Below are positions 16,626 to 25,088 of a stretch of 64,000 nt of DNA, in pieces. The DNA comes from Actinoalloteichus hoggarensis (GTDB taxonomy: Bacteria > Actinomycetota > Actinomycetes > Mycobacteriales > Pseudonocardiaceae): positions 186,001 through 250,000 of the forward strand of contig NZ_CP022521.1 in NCBI RefSeq assembly GCF_002234535.1, read 5' to 3'. How positions within the stretch are numbered: position 1 is the stretch's first letter; each line of letters opens with the position of its first letter. Under the pieces are notes generated by a model. The model was given only the letters and a program-made list of their open reading frames with translations, made no database searches and was not told the origin of the DNA. Position numbers and translations under genes: made by a program.

Positions 16626-17575
16626 CGACCGGCACCCCCAGACTGGTCCTGGGGACGATGACGTTCGGGGACACCGTCTCGGCGACCGACGCCGAGCGGC
16701 TGCTGGATGCGGCGCTCGACGCGGGCATCACCGACGTCGACACCGCCAACGGGTACGCCAAGGGCACCACCGAGGAACTGCTCGCCCCGCTGATCTCCCG
16801 ACGCCGCGACCGGATCAGGCTGGCCACCAAGGCCGGAATGCCGCATCCGGACGCGGGTGAGCACTCGCCCTTGTCGCCCGCGGGACTGCGGGCGAGCGTC
16901 GAGGGCAGCCTCCGCAGGCTCGGCGTCGACCACATCGACCTCTTCTACCTGCACCAGCCGGACGCCGCCGCCCGGCCCGAGGACACGATGCGGACGGTCG
17001 CGGAACTCGTCGAGGAGGGCAAGATCCGCGGCCTCGGCGTGTCCAACTTCGCGGCCTGGCAGATCGTCGAGCTGAACCGGATCGCCGACCAGCTCGGCAC
17101 GCCCCGGCCCGTCATCGCCCAGCAGCTCTACAACCTGCTGGCCAGGCGGATCGACGAGGAGTACTCCGCGATGGCCGCCGCGACCGGACTGGACACGGTC
17201 GTCTACAACCCGCTCGGCGGCGGACTGCTCACCGGACGGCACCGCTTCGACAGCACCCCCGGCAGCGGCCGGTTCGGCGACTCGGTGCTGGCCGGGATGT
17301 ACCGGCAGCGCTACTGGGACGCCCAGCTCTTCGAGGCGGTCGACGCACTCGCGTCGATCGCGGCCCGGGCAGGCGTGCCGCTCACCGAGCTGGCGCTGCG
17401 CTGGCTGCTGTCCCGTCCGGTCGTCGACGCCGTGCTGCTCGGCGCCTCCCGGCTGGACCACCTCACCTCGAACATCGACGCGCTGGGCCGGGGTCCGCTG
17501 CCGGACGACGTCGTCGCCGCCTGCGACGACGTCGGTGCCCGGCTGCGTGGACCGATGCCCGCCTACAACCGCTGA
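16622..17575 (+). CDS. aldo/keto reductase
   Basis: The 317-residue (alpha/beta)8 NADPH-dependent oxidoreductase begins LVLGTMTFGDTVSATDAERL. The conserved residues are visible: Asp in ITDVDTANGYAKG with the catalytic Tyr of the NGY motif, Lys in IRLATKAGM and His in DLFYLHQPD. GVSNFAAWQI and VYNPLGGGLLTGRH are also characteristic. Such enzymes interconvert sugar aldehydes or ketoses and alcohols. Being translationally coupled to an importer and an aldolase suggests action on the imported sugar or on the aldehyde released by the aldolase. Confidence 0.88.
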   Translation: MTTGTPRLVLGTMTFGDTVSATDAERLLDAALDAGITDVDTANGYAKGTTEELLAPLISRRRDRIRLATKAGMPHPDAGEHSPLSPAGLRASVEGSLRRLGVDHIDLFYLHQPDAAARPEDTMRTVAELVEEGKIRGLGVSNFAAWQIVELNRIADQLGTPRPVIAQQLYNLLARRIDEEYSAMAAATGLDTVVYNPLGGGLLTGRHRFDSTPGSGRFGDSVLAGMYRQRYWDAQLFEAVDALASIAARAGVPLTELALRWLLSRPVVDAVLLGASRLDHLTSNIDALGRGPLPDDVVAACDDVGARLRGPMPAYNR

Positions 17576-17599
17576 GAACGAACAAGGAGCACCACTGTC

Positions 17600-18367
17600 A
17601 TGAGCGCACTCGACTTCGCCCGCCGCATCCGCGACCGGGAGCAGGCCGTCGGCTACTGGGTCGTGCTGGACGACCCGATCGCCACCGAGCGGCTCGCTCG
17701 GCTCGGCTACGACTACGTGGCCGTCGACGCCCAGCACGGGCTGCTCGGCTACGAGGGCATCCGCAACGCGATGCTGGCCATCGACGCCGGGGCGGCCTCG
17801 GCCGCCATGGTGCGGGTCGAGCAGAACGATCCCTTCGCCATCGGTCGGGTGCTCGACGCGGGCGCCACCGGCGTGATCGTCCCGCTGATCGACACGGCCG
17901 AGGACGCGGCGGCAGCGGTGCGCTCCACCCGTTATCCCCCGCACGGACGTCGTTCGTACGGGCCGATGCGGGCGCAGCTGCGGGTCGGCCCGACGCCCGC
18001 CGTCTCCGACGAGGCCACTCTGGTGCTGGCGATGATCGAGACGCCGGAGGGACTGGCCAACGTCGCGGAGATCTGCGCGACGCCCGGCCTGGACGGCGTC
18101 TACGTCGGGCCCTCCGACCTGCGGCTCGCGGTCGGCGGCGCCACGTCCACCGATCCGGCCGTCGACGGGCCCTTCGAGGAGGCCGTCACCAGGATCGCCG
18201 AGGCGGCCTCGGCCGCCGGGATCGCCGCGGGCATCCACACCCCGAACGGCGAGGTCGCCCGGCGTCGACTCGCCCAGGGATACACCTTCGCCTCGGTGGC
18301 CTCCGACCTCGTGCACCTGGAGCAGGCGGCGAAGGCCCACCTGAACGCCGCGCGGGGCGAGCAGTGA
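17600..18367 (+). CDS. HpcH/HpaI-family class II aldolase
   Basis: The 255-residue TIM-barrel protein carries the family landmarks. These are YVAVDAQHGLLGYEG (His base; Gln replaces the more common Glu), GVIVPLIDTAEDA, RRSYGP, the metal ligands in MIETPEGLANV and GVYVGPSDL, and GIHTPNGEVARRRLAQGY. These Mg/Mn enzymes cleave 4-hydroxy-2-oxoacids, including 2-keto-3-deoxy sugar acids, to pyruvate and an aldehyde. With the enolase-superfamily enzyme downstream as a candidate dehydratase, the pair would fit a dehydratase-aldolase route for an acid sugar (inference). Confidence 0.87.
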   Translation: MSALDFARRIRDREQAVGYWVVLDDPIATERLARLGYDYVAVDAQHGLLGYEGIRNAMLAIDAGAASAAMVRVEQNDPFAIGRVLDAGATGVIVPLIDTAEDAAAAVRSTRYPPHGRRSYGPMRAQLRVGPTPAVSDEATLVLAMIETPEGLANVAEICATPGLDGVYVGPSDLRLAVGGATSTDPAVDGPFEEAVTRIAEAASAAGIAAGIHTPNGEVARRRLAQGYTFASVASDLVHLEQAAKAHLNAARGEQ

Positions 18368-19542
18368 GCGTCCTGCGCGAGACGGGGCGGGGGCTGGCCG
18401 AGGCCAGCCTCGTCGCCCCGGTCGCGCAGTCGCATGCGGCGAACCTCGCCGTGCTGCCCGACGGCGACCTGGGCTGTGTCTGGTTCGGCGGCACGCAGGA
18501 GGGCGTGCACGACATCCGGATCTGGTTCGCGCGACTGGGCCCCAACGCGACCACCTGGTCCGACCCGGTCGCGTTGACCGACGACCCGGAGCGCTCCGAG
18601 CAGAACCCGCTGCTCTTCCACGCCCCGGACGACAGCCTCTGGCTGTTCTGGACCGCGCAGCACGCGGGCAGGCAGGACACGGCCGAGGTGCGCGTTCGTC
18701 GTTCCGTCGACAGCGGGCGCAGCTGGGACGAACCACGGGTCCTGCTGCCCGCCGACGAGCGCGGCGGCGTGTTCATCCGGCAGCCCGTGCAGGTCACGGC
18801 CGAGGGAACCTGGCTGCTGCCGACGTTCTCCTGTCGAATCCCCGCGACCGGCACCTGGTCCGGCGGCGAGGACACCAGCGCGGTGTACGCGAGCGACGAC
18901 GGCGGGACGAGTTGGACCCGCCACGACGTGCCCGGCAGCCGGGGCGCGGTGCACATGAACGTGCTGCCCGCCCAGGACGGCTACGTCGCGCTCTACCGGA
19001 GTCGGTTCGCCGACGCGATCCACGCCAGTGGTTCGTCCGACGGTGTGCGCTGGTCCGAGCCCGTGGCGACGGACCTGCCCAACAACAACTCCTCGGTGCA
19101 GGCGACGCGGCTCCGCGACGGCAGGCTAGCCCTGGTCTACAACGCGAGCAGCGCCGCCGAGGCGAGCCATCGGCGCGCGGGTCTCTACGACGAGGTCGAC
19201 GAGCACGGCGCGCTGGCAGGCCGGGAACGTCCTGCCGTGGCCGTCGAGCCCGGCGGCGTCGCCGACCGACGGGAGGCCTTCTGGGGCGCTCCTCGGGCGC
19301 CGATCGCGCTGGCCACCTCGTCCGACGACGGACGCACCTGGCGGCGGCACCCCGACCTGGCTCAGGGCGAGGGCACCTGCCTGACCAACAACTCGCGCGA
19401 CGGGCTCAACCGGGAGCTGTCCTATCCCTCGATCGTCGAGGACCCGCAGGGCCGGGTGCACGTCGCCTACACCCATCACCGCTCGTCCATCCGGCACGTC
19501 CGCATCGAACCGGACTGGCCGGGCTGGCAGGAGGCCCGATGA
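18364..19542 (+). CDS. cytoplasmic sialidase-like (Asp-box beta-propeller) protein
   Basis: The 392-residue protein starts at a GTG overlapping the aldolase stop (GTGA). It has at least three Asp-box motifs of the S-x-D-x-G-x-T/S-W type: RRSVDSGRSWDE, YASDDGGTSWT and SSDDGRTWRR, and TRLRDGRLALVYN between blades. This is the six-bladed propeller of the sialidase/BNR-repeat superfamily. No signal peptide is present, so it should act inside the cell on an imported glycoside rather than on external glycans. True sialidase activity is not proven; relatives include other exo-acting glycosidases and lyases. Confidence 0.75.
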   Translation: MSVLRETGRGLAEASLVAPVAQSHAANLAVLPDGDLGCVWFGGTQEGVHDIRIWFARLGPNATTWSDPVALTDDPERSEQNPLLFHAPDDSLWLFWTAQHAGRQDTAEVRVRRSVDSGRSWDEPRVLLPADERGGVFIRQPVQVTAEGTWLLPTFSCRIPATGTWSGGEDTSAVYASDDGGTSWTRHDVPGSRGAVHMNVLPAQDGYVALYRSRFADAIHASGSSDGVRWSEPVATDLPNNNSSVQATRLRDGRLALVYNASSAAEASHRRAGLYDEVDEHGALAGRERPAVAVEPGGVADRREAFWGAPRAPIALATSSDDGRTWRRHPDLAQGEGTCLTNNSRDGLNRELSYPSIVEDPQGRVHVAYTHHRSSIRHVRIEPDWPGWQEAR

Positions 19543-20480
19543 GCCGCACACTGATCACCACGCCGACCTTCGGCCGCTACTCCGCGACGCCGTGGGACCT
19601 GCTGCGCGACGCAGGCGTCGACGCCCGCCGACCTCGTGAGGACGGGCCGCTGCCCCGCGCCGAGCTGTTGGAGCAGGTGCCCGCGGCCGAGGCGTTGATC
19701 GTCGGCCTCGACACCATCGACCGGGCGGTCTTCGAGGCCGCGCCCCGGTTGAAGGTCGTCGCCAAGCACGGCGTCGGCTACGACAACATCGACCTCGACG
19801 CCGCGCGGGATCACGGCGTGCGGGTGGTCTACGCGCCGGGCAGCAACTCGCGGGCTGTCGCGGAGCTGACCTTCGGGCTGCTGCTGGACGTGGCCCGAGG
19901 CATCTCGGCCAACGACCGGGCCGTCCGTGCGGGCGGCTGGCCGAAGACCTTCGGCGTCGAACTCGCGGGCCGTCGTCTCGGCGTCGTCGGCTTCGGCCGG
20001 ATCGGGAGGCTGATGGCCGGCTACGCCACCGCCTTCGGGATGTCCGTCGTGGCACACGACCCGTTCGTGCCCGCCGACGGCTTCGGCGACGTTCCCTCGG
20101 TCGACCTCGACACCGCGATCGCCTGCGACGTGGTCAGCCTGCACCTGCCCGCCGTGCCCGGCTCCGGTCCGCTGCTCGACCGCGCCCGGCTGGAATCGAT
20201 GCGGCCGGGCGCGATCCTGCTCAACGCGGCCCGAGGCGGCCTCGTCGACGAGGCGGCGGCGGCCGAGCTGCTGCACAGCGGGCACCTGGCGGGCGCGGGC
20301 TTCGACGCCTTCGCCGTCGAGCCGATCGGCGACGGTCCGCTGTCGACGGCGCCGAACGTGGTGCTCACCGCACACATCGGGGCGTGCAGCCGCGAGGCCA
20401 ACGAGGCGATGGGCGTCGCCGTGGTCGAAGGCGTGCTGAGCGTGCTCGGCGGCCGCGAGCCGCGTCATTCCGCTTTCTAG
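19539..20480 (+). CDS. D-2-hydroxyacid dehydrogenase (SerA-like)
   Basis: The 313-residue protein has the NAD-binding Rossmann motif GVVGFGRIGRL (about residues 147-157), the catalytic Arg in LLNAARGGLVDE, the Glu region DAFAVEPIGDGPL and the His in HIGACS. PGSNSRAVAELTFGLLLDVAR is typical of phosphoglycerate dehydrogenase-like enzymes. It lacks the C-terminal ACT domain of biosynthetic SerA, which supports a catabolic role on a hydroxy acid. Its ATG overlaps the preceding stop by 4 bases. The substrate is unknown; a product of the aldolase or of acid-sugar oxidation is possible. Confidence 0.87.
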   Translation: MSRTLITTPTFGRYSATPWDLLRDAGVDARRPREDGPLPRAELLEQVPAAEALIVGLDTIDRAVFEAAPRLKVVAKHGVGYDNIDLDAARDHGVRVVYAPGSNSRAVAELTFGLLLDVARGISANDRAVRAGGWPKTFGVELAGRRLGVVGFGRIGRLMAGYATAFGMSVVAHDPFVPADGFGDVPSVDLDTAIACDVVSLHLPAVPGSGPLLDRARLESMRPGAILLNAARGGLVDEAAAAELLHSGHLAGAGFDAFAVEPIGDGPLSTAPNVVLTAHIGACSREANEAMGVAVVEGVLSVLGGREPRHSAF

Positions 20481-20507
20481 AAGGCCAGACATCGAAGAGG
20501 ATCACCC

Positions 20508-21668
20508 ATGAAGATCGATCGCATCAGGATCGACAAGGCCAGGTTCGACATGGTGGACTTCGCCAAGCATCCGACCGGCTTCTCCCTGGTCTACGAGCCG
20601 GGCAGCCGGAAGCCGACCAGTGCCTACGCCATCCGCGTCTACACCGACGAGGGCGTGACGGGCGGCTACGTCGGCGGCAACGCGATCGCCGCCGCCCAGG
20701 TGCGGATGTTCGGCGACTACCTGATCGGCAAGAACCCGTTGCAGCGCGAGCTGATCTACAACGACGTCAAACGGCAGCTCCGCAAGTTCGACAAGATGGG
20801 CATGGGCTTCGTCGACATCGCGCTCTGGGACCTCGCCGGACACGCGCACGACGCCTCGATCCGCACCCTCCTCGGCGGCTGGAAGACACGGCTGCCCGCC
20901 TACGCCTCGACGGCGGCGGGTGACCGCAACGGCGGGCTGGACAGCCCGGAGGCCTATGCGGACTTCGCCGTGGCGTGCAAGGACCTCGGCTATCGGGCCT
21001 ACAAGCTGCATGTGTGGGACGAGTACGAGGTCGCCGAGGTCGTCCGTACCATCCGGAAGGTCCGGGAGGCAGTCGGCCCGGAGATGGATCTGATGCTGGA
21101 CCCGGGCTGCAAGCTGGAGACCTTCGCACACGCGGTCCAGGTCGGCCGGGCCTGCGACGAGGCGGACTTCCTGTGGCTGGAGGATCCGTACAAGGACACC
21201 GGGATCTCGATCTTCGGGCACAAACGACTCCGTGAGCTGATCCGCACTCCGCTGCTCCAGACCGAGCACGTACGGGGGCTGGAGCAGCACGTCGACTTCG
21301 TCGTCGGCGGCGGAACCGACTTCGTACGCGCCGACGCGGAGTACGACGGCGGCATCACCGGCGCGTTGAAGATCGCGCATGCCACCGAGGGCTTCGGACT
21401 CGACGTCGAGCTGCACACCCCCGGGCCCGCGCAGCGGCAGCTGATGGCCTCGCTGCGCAACACCAACTACTACGAGATGTCCTTCGTCCACCCGAAGTCG
21501 AGCGAGATCGGCCGCAGCCAGCTCGTCTACGCGGACGACTATCGCGACGGGCTCACCGCCGTCGACTCCGAGGGCTGCGTGCCGGTGCCCGAGGGCAACG
21601 GACTCGGCGTGACCTACGACTGGGACCTCATCGAGGCGAACACCGTCGAGACCATGGAGTTCTCCTGA
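20508..21668 (+). CDS. enolase-superfamily (mandelate racemase/muconate lactonizing-like) enzyme
   Basis: The 386-residue protein has the capping domain (YAIRVYTDEGVTGGYVGGN) and a barrel with the metal ligands Asp in LMLDPGC, Glu in FLWLEDPYKD and Glu in LLQTEHV. A catalytic K-x-H pair sits in YRAYKLHVWD, and a later His lies in DVELHTPGP. Such enzymes abstract the proton alpha to a carboxylate; many members in sugar-acid operons are dehydratases making 2-keto-3-deoxy acids. That would supply the HpcH/HpaI aldolase encoded in the same operon. The exact sugar acid cannot be read from sequence. Confidence 0.85.
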   Translation: MKIDRIRIDKARFDMVDFAKHPTGFSLVYEPGSRKPTSAYAIRVYTDEGVTGGYVGGNAIAAAQVRMFGDYLIGKNPLQRELIYNDVKRQLRKFDKMGMGFVDIALWDLAGHAHDASIRTLLGGWKTRLPAYASTAAGDRNGGLDSPEAYADFAVACKDLGYRAYKLHVWDEYEVAEVVRTIRKVREAVGPEMDLMLDPGCKLETFAHAVQVGRACDEADFLWLEDPYKDTGISIFGHKRLRELIRTPLLQTEHVRGLEQHVDFVVGGGTDFVRADAEYDGGITGALKIAHATEGFGLDVELHTPGPAQRQLMASLRNTNYYEMSFVHPKSSEIGRSQLVYADDYRDGLTAVDSEGCVPVPEGNGLGVTYDWDLIEANTVETMEFS

Positions 21669-23074
21669 TGGCCGGCAAGACGGCGAGAGCCGAACAGCCC
21701 GACCTGTACGCGCTGCGCGCCGAGGACGTGCAGGAGCCGCCCACCACCCTGCGGGGCAGGCTGCGGTACCTCGGGCCGGGCATGATCCTCTCCGCGGCGG
21801 TGATCGGCTCCGGCGAGTTGATCCTCACCACCTCCCTCGGCGCGCGGGCGGGCTTCGCGCTGATGTGGCTGATCATCGTCGCCACGACGGTGAAGGTCTG
21901 GGTGCAGATGGAGCTCGGGCGGCTGACCGTCTTATACGGACGGCCCGCGCTCGAGGCGTTCAGCGACGTCGCCCCGCGCACTCGGCGCGGCAGCTGGATC
22001 AACTATCTGTGGATCGGCATGGACTTCGCCAAGATGTTCCAGCGCGGCGGGATCATCGGCGGAGCGGCGGCGGCCTGCTCGATCCTGTTCCCGATCGTCG
22101 GCGAACCGTTGAGCAGGGAGTCCACCACGGTCTGGTGCGTGGTGATCGTGGTGATCACGATCGCGATCCTCCAGAGCAGCAAGTACTCCATCGTCGAGAC
22201 CGCCTCGGTGATCGCCGTGGCGATGTTCACGATGATCACCGTCGGACTCGCCCTGGCACTGCCGTTCACCGAGTTCGGCTGGAGCATGGGTGACATCGCG
22301 GGCGGCCTGGAGCTGGCCGTGCCCGTGGGGGCGCTGGGTCTGGCCGTCGCGATGTTCGGCTCGACCGGGGTCGGCGCCGACGAGATGACGACCTACACCT
22401 ACTGGTGCATGGAGAAGGGCTACGCCCGGTGGACGGGACCCGCCGACGGCACCCCGGAGCGGGATCGGCGTGCGGAGGGCTGGCTCAAGGTCATGCGACT
22501 GGACGTCGCGGTGTCCTGGCTGGTCTGCACGATCTGCACGGTGGCCTTCTACATCATCGGCGCGTCCGTGCTGCATCCACAGGGACTCGTGCCCGAGGGC
22601 AACGAGATGATCACCACCCTGTCGCGGATGTACACCGACACGATCGGCGGCTGGGCGGAGATCGTCTTCCTGGTCGGTGCGATCGCCGTGCTGTTCTCGA
22701 CGAACATCGGCTCGACGGCGAGCGTGCCGAGGCTCTGGACGAACACGCTGGGCATCATCGGGGTGCTGGACTGGAAGAACCCCGAGGTGCGACGCAAGAC
22801 GATCCGGCTGCTCACCTTCTGCTTCCCGCCGTTGTGGGCGTCGTTCTATCTGTTCGTCCAGTCGCCGGTGCTGATGGTGCAGATCGGCGGCATCGGATCC
22901 GGTGTCTTCCTGATCGCCGTGGTCATCGGCGTGTGGTACCTGCGAACCAAGGAACCGGACAAGCGGTTCCGGCCCAATCCGTTCATCACCGGGGCGCTGG
23001 TGGTGAGCAGCATCGCCATCATGGCGTTGGGCGTGTACTCGGCGTTGGAGGTCTTCGGCATCTCGATCGGCTGA
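21668..23074 (+). CDS. Nramp-family-related permease lacking metal-site motifs
   Basis: The 468-residue protein has about 11 predicted transmembrane helices and the Nramp-like start YLGPGMILSAAVIGSGELIL. In true Nramp metal transporters, helix 1 carries DPGN and helix 6 carries MPH(N/S). Here the matching segments read VIGSGE and FGSTGVGADEM, so the Asp, Asn, Met and His of the metal site are absent. It is translationally coupled (TGATG) to the enolase-superfamily gene and is last in the catabolic operon, followed by a strong terminator. A role in taking up or exporting an organic acid or an untypical cation is plausible; divalent-metal uptake is doubtful. Confidence 0.75.
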   Translation: MAGKTARAEQPDLYALRAEDVQEPPTTLRGRLRYLGPGMILSAAVIGSGELILTTSLGARAGFALMWLIIVATTVKVWVQMELGRLTVLYGRPALEAFSDVAPRTRRGSWINYLWIGMDFAKMFQRGGIIGGAAAACSILFPIVGEPLSRESTTVWCVVIVVITIAILQSSKYSIVETASVIAVAMFTMITVGLALALPFTEFGWSMGDIAGGLELAVPVGALGLAVAMFGSTGVGADEMTTYTYWCMEKGYARWTGPADGTPERDRRAEGWLKVMRLDVAVSWLVCTICTVAFYIIGASVLHPQGLVPEGNEMITTLSRMYTDTIGGWAEIVFLVGAIAVLFSTNIGSTASVPRLWTNTLGIIGVLDWKNPEVRRKTIRLLTFCFPPLWASFYLFVQSPVLMVQIGGIGSGVFLIAVVIGVWYLRTKEPDKRFRPNPFITGALVVSSIAIMALGVYSALEVFGISIG

Positions 23075-23094
23075 GTCGGCTCGCCACCGGCCGG

Positions 23095-23122
23095 GAGAGG
23101 CCCCCGACAGCGGGGGCCTCTC
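23095..23122 (+). terminator. terminator ending the catabolic operon
   Basis: A perfect 12-bp stem (23095-23106 with 23111-23122) closes the loop ACAG, 20 bases after the permease stop. Confidence 0.85.
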
Positions 23123-23306
23123 ATCGCGGCCTCTCGCGGTCTGCTCGGGTCGCCGCCGCCGTTCGCGACGAGTCGTTCCGGCGGCGGATCACGGTCGTCG
23201 GCGTCGTGGCCGGGTGCTGCCGTGACCTGTCGAGCATCGTGGTCCGCGCGGCGATCCGCGGCCGTTCTCGACCGCGCCGTCTGCTCCGACGCCCGTCGAA
23301 GCAGGC

Positions 23307-24053
23307 TCACGGCCGCTGCCGCACCGGGCGCACGATGATCTCGTTGACGTCGACGGCCGGATCGGCGTTGATCGCGTAGCTCATCGCATCGGCGATCGCG
23401 GTGGCCGGGATCGCGCCGGACCGGTATTCACGCATGGCGGCACGCGCGTCCGGATCGGAGATCGTCTCGGCGAGCTCCGACTCCGTGACACCGGGGGTGA
23501 TGGTCGTGACCCGAAGCCAGGGTTCGGACTCGATCCGCAGTCCTTCGCTGATCGCCCAGGCCGCGTACTTCGTCGCGCAGTAGACCGCCGCCGTCGGGAC
23601 CACCTCGTGGGCTCCCGTCGAGGCGACCGTGATGACGTGCCCCGATCGCTGGGCGCGCATGACGGGAAGAGCGGCGGAGATCCCGTGCAGCACGCCCCGG
23701 ATGTTCACGTCGATCATCCGGTTCCATTCCTCGACCTTGTTCTCCGCCAGGGCGGACACCGGCATCACGCCTGCGTTGTTGATCAGCACGTCCAGCCTGC
23801 CGTGCTCTTCGCGGACGTGATCGACGGCCCGTCGGACGCTGTCGGCGTCGGTGACGTCGAGATGCACGGAGTCGACGGCGCCGCCGGTGCCGCTCAACCG
23901 GGTCACCGATTCCGCGAGCCGGTCGACGCGGCGGGCACCCAGCACGACGGTGTGCCCCTCCCGCACCAGCCGGGCGGCGGTGGCGGCGCCGATCCCACTG
24001 GAGGCTCCGGTGACGAGCACGGTCTTGGGCAGGTGGGCAGAGTGTCTGATCAT
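23307..24053 (-). CDS. short-chain dehydrogenase/reductase
   Basis: The 248-residue classical SDR has TGASSGIGAATA (cofactor loop, about residues 12-23), LINNAGVMP, the catalytic Ser in VASTG and YCATK (Tyr-x-x-x-Lys). An Arg (LGARRVDRL) after strand 2 suggests NADPH preference. The start at 24053 has GGAAGG about 6 bases upstream. It is divergent from an XRE-type regulator across about 150 bases, a common arrangement in actinobacteria in which the regulator controls the reductase. The substrate is unknown. Confidence 0.87.
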   Translation of the reverse strand: MIRHSAHLPKTVLVTGASSGIGAATAARLVREGHTVVLGARRVDRLAESVTRLSGTGGAVDSVHLDVTDADSVRRAVDHVREEHGRLDVLINNAGVMPVSALAENKVEEWNRMIDVNIRGVLHGISAALPVMRAQRSGHVITVASTGAHEVVPTAAVYCATKYAAWAISEGLRIESEPWLRVTTITPGVTESELAETISDPDARAAMREYRSGAIPATAIADAMSYAINADPAVDVNEIIVRPVRQRP

Positions 24054-24205
24054 GGCGCCTTCCGTCGGGTCGTGGCACTCATGCTCGCGATCCGCGGCGG
24101 CCGGAGACAGGCCGCGCCGCATCGGGCCGCGCCCCGACCTGTCCGCGCAAGGGGGCAGCGACAGGGCCAGGAAGGCGTGTGCGATGCCGCCTAGGCTCGA
24201 CGGAC

Positions 24206-25075
24206 ATGGAGATCGGCGAGTATCTGCGCGGCCTGCGCGGCCGGTTGATGCCTGGGCGGCTCGGGCTGCCCGACACCGGACAGCGTCGCGTCACCGGTCT
24301 GCGACGCGAAGAGGTCGCGGTGCTGGCGGGCATCAGCGTGGACTACTACCGCCGCCTGGAGCAGGGCCGCGAGCGGAATCCCTCGGTGCAGATCATCGAA
24401 TCCCTCGCCCGAGGCCTGAACCTCACCACGGAGGAACGGCGGCATCTCTTCAGGCTGGCGGGTTACAGCCCGCCGGTTCAGGCGTCGGCGGACACGGTCC
24501 GCCCCGCGTTGGCCGGGCAGCTCGGCCGCTGGCACGATCAGGCCGCCTTCGTCCTGACCGGCACCCTGGGCGTTCTGGCGCCGAATGTCGTCGCGCAGGC
24601 CCTCTTCGCCCCGTTGACACACGCGGACAATCTGGCTCGCGCGGTGTTCGTGGACCCGGCGGGCCGGACGTTCTATCGGGATTGGGAGCATGTCGCGGAG
24701 AACACGGTCGCCGTGCTGCGGCACAACTCCACCCTGGTGCCGGCCGCCGAATTCGACCCCTTCATCGAGGAGCTGGCCGAAGCCGACGATCACTTCCGAA
24801 CGCTCTGGGCACGCAGGCACGTACGCGGCAAGACCCATGCGGCCAAACGGATCCGTCACCCCGAGGTGGGCGACCTGACTCTGGAGTACCACGCGCTCGA
24901 CGTCCCCGAGAGCCCGGGACACCAGGTGATCGTCTACGACGCGGAGCCGGGCACCTCGGCGGCGGAGGCGTTCGCCCTGCTGCGACTGCGAGCACACGGT
25001 CTGCGTGCGGCCGCGGCCGCTTCGGTGCCGGGCGCGGACGTCGACTCCCTCGGGGCGGCGCGTCCGCGACGCTGA
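24206..25075 (+). CDS. XRE-family regulator with MmyB-like ligand-binding domain
   Basis: The 289-residue protein starts MEIGEYLRGLRGRLMPGRLG. Its helix-turn-helix lies at about residues 30-60 (RREEVAVLAGISVDYYRRLE, followed by QGRERNPS). The C-terminal two-thirds match the MmyB-like PAS-fold ligand domain (DNLARAVFVDPAGRTFYRDW, with HPEVGDLTLEYHALDVP). These regulators usually act on an adjacent divergent oxidoreductase, here the SDR. The ATG at 24206 is chosen over 24179 because homologues begin near this point. Confidence 0.85.
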   Translation: MEIGEYLRGLRGRLMPGRLGLPDTGQRRVTGLRREEVAVLAGISVDYYRRLEQGRERNPSVQIIESLARGLNLTTEERRHLFRLAGYSPPVQASADTVRPALAGQLGRWHDQAAFVLTGTLGVLAPNVVAQALFAPLTHADNLARAVFVDPAGRTFYRDWEHVAENTVAVLRHNSTLVPAAEFDPFIEELAEADDHFRTLWARRHVRGKTHAAKRIRHPEVGDLTLEYHALDVPESPGHQVIVYDAEPGTSAAEAFALLRLRAHGLRAAAAASVPGADVDSLGAARPRR

Positions 25076-25088
25076 CCGCCTCGGGAAG

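Noticed and set aside
16382-18736. 784-codon open frame on the minus strand opposite the aldo/keto reductase and aldolase genes
   Set aside because: The composition is that of an antisense shadow, and it contradicts tightly coupled plus-strand genes with intact family motifs.
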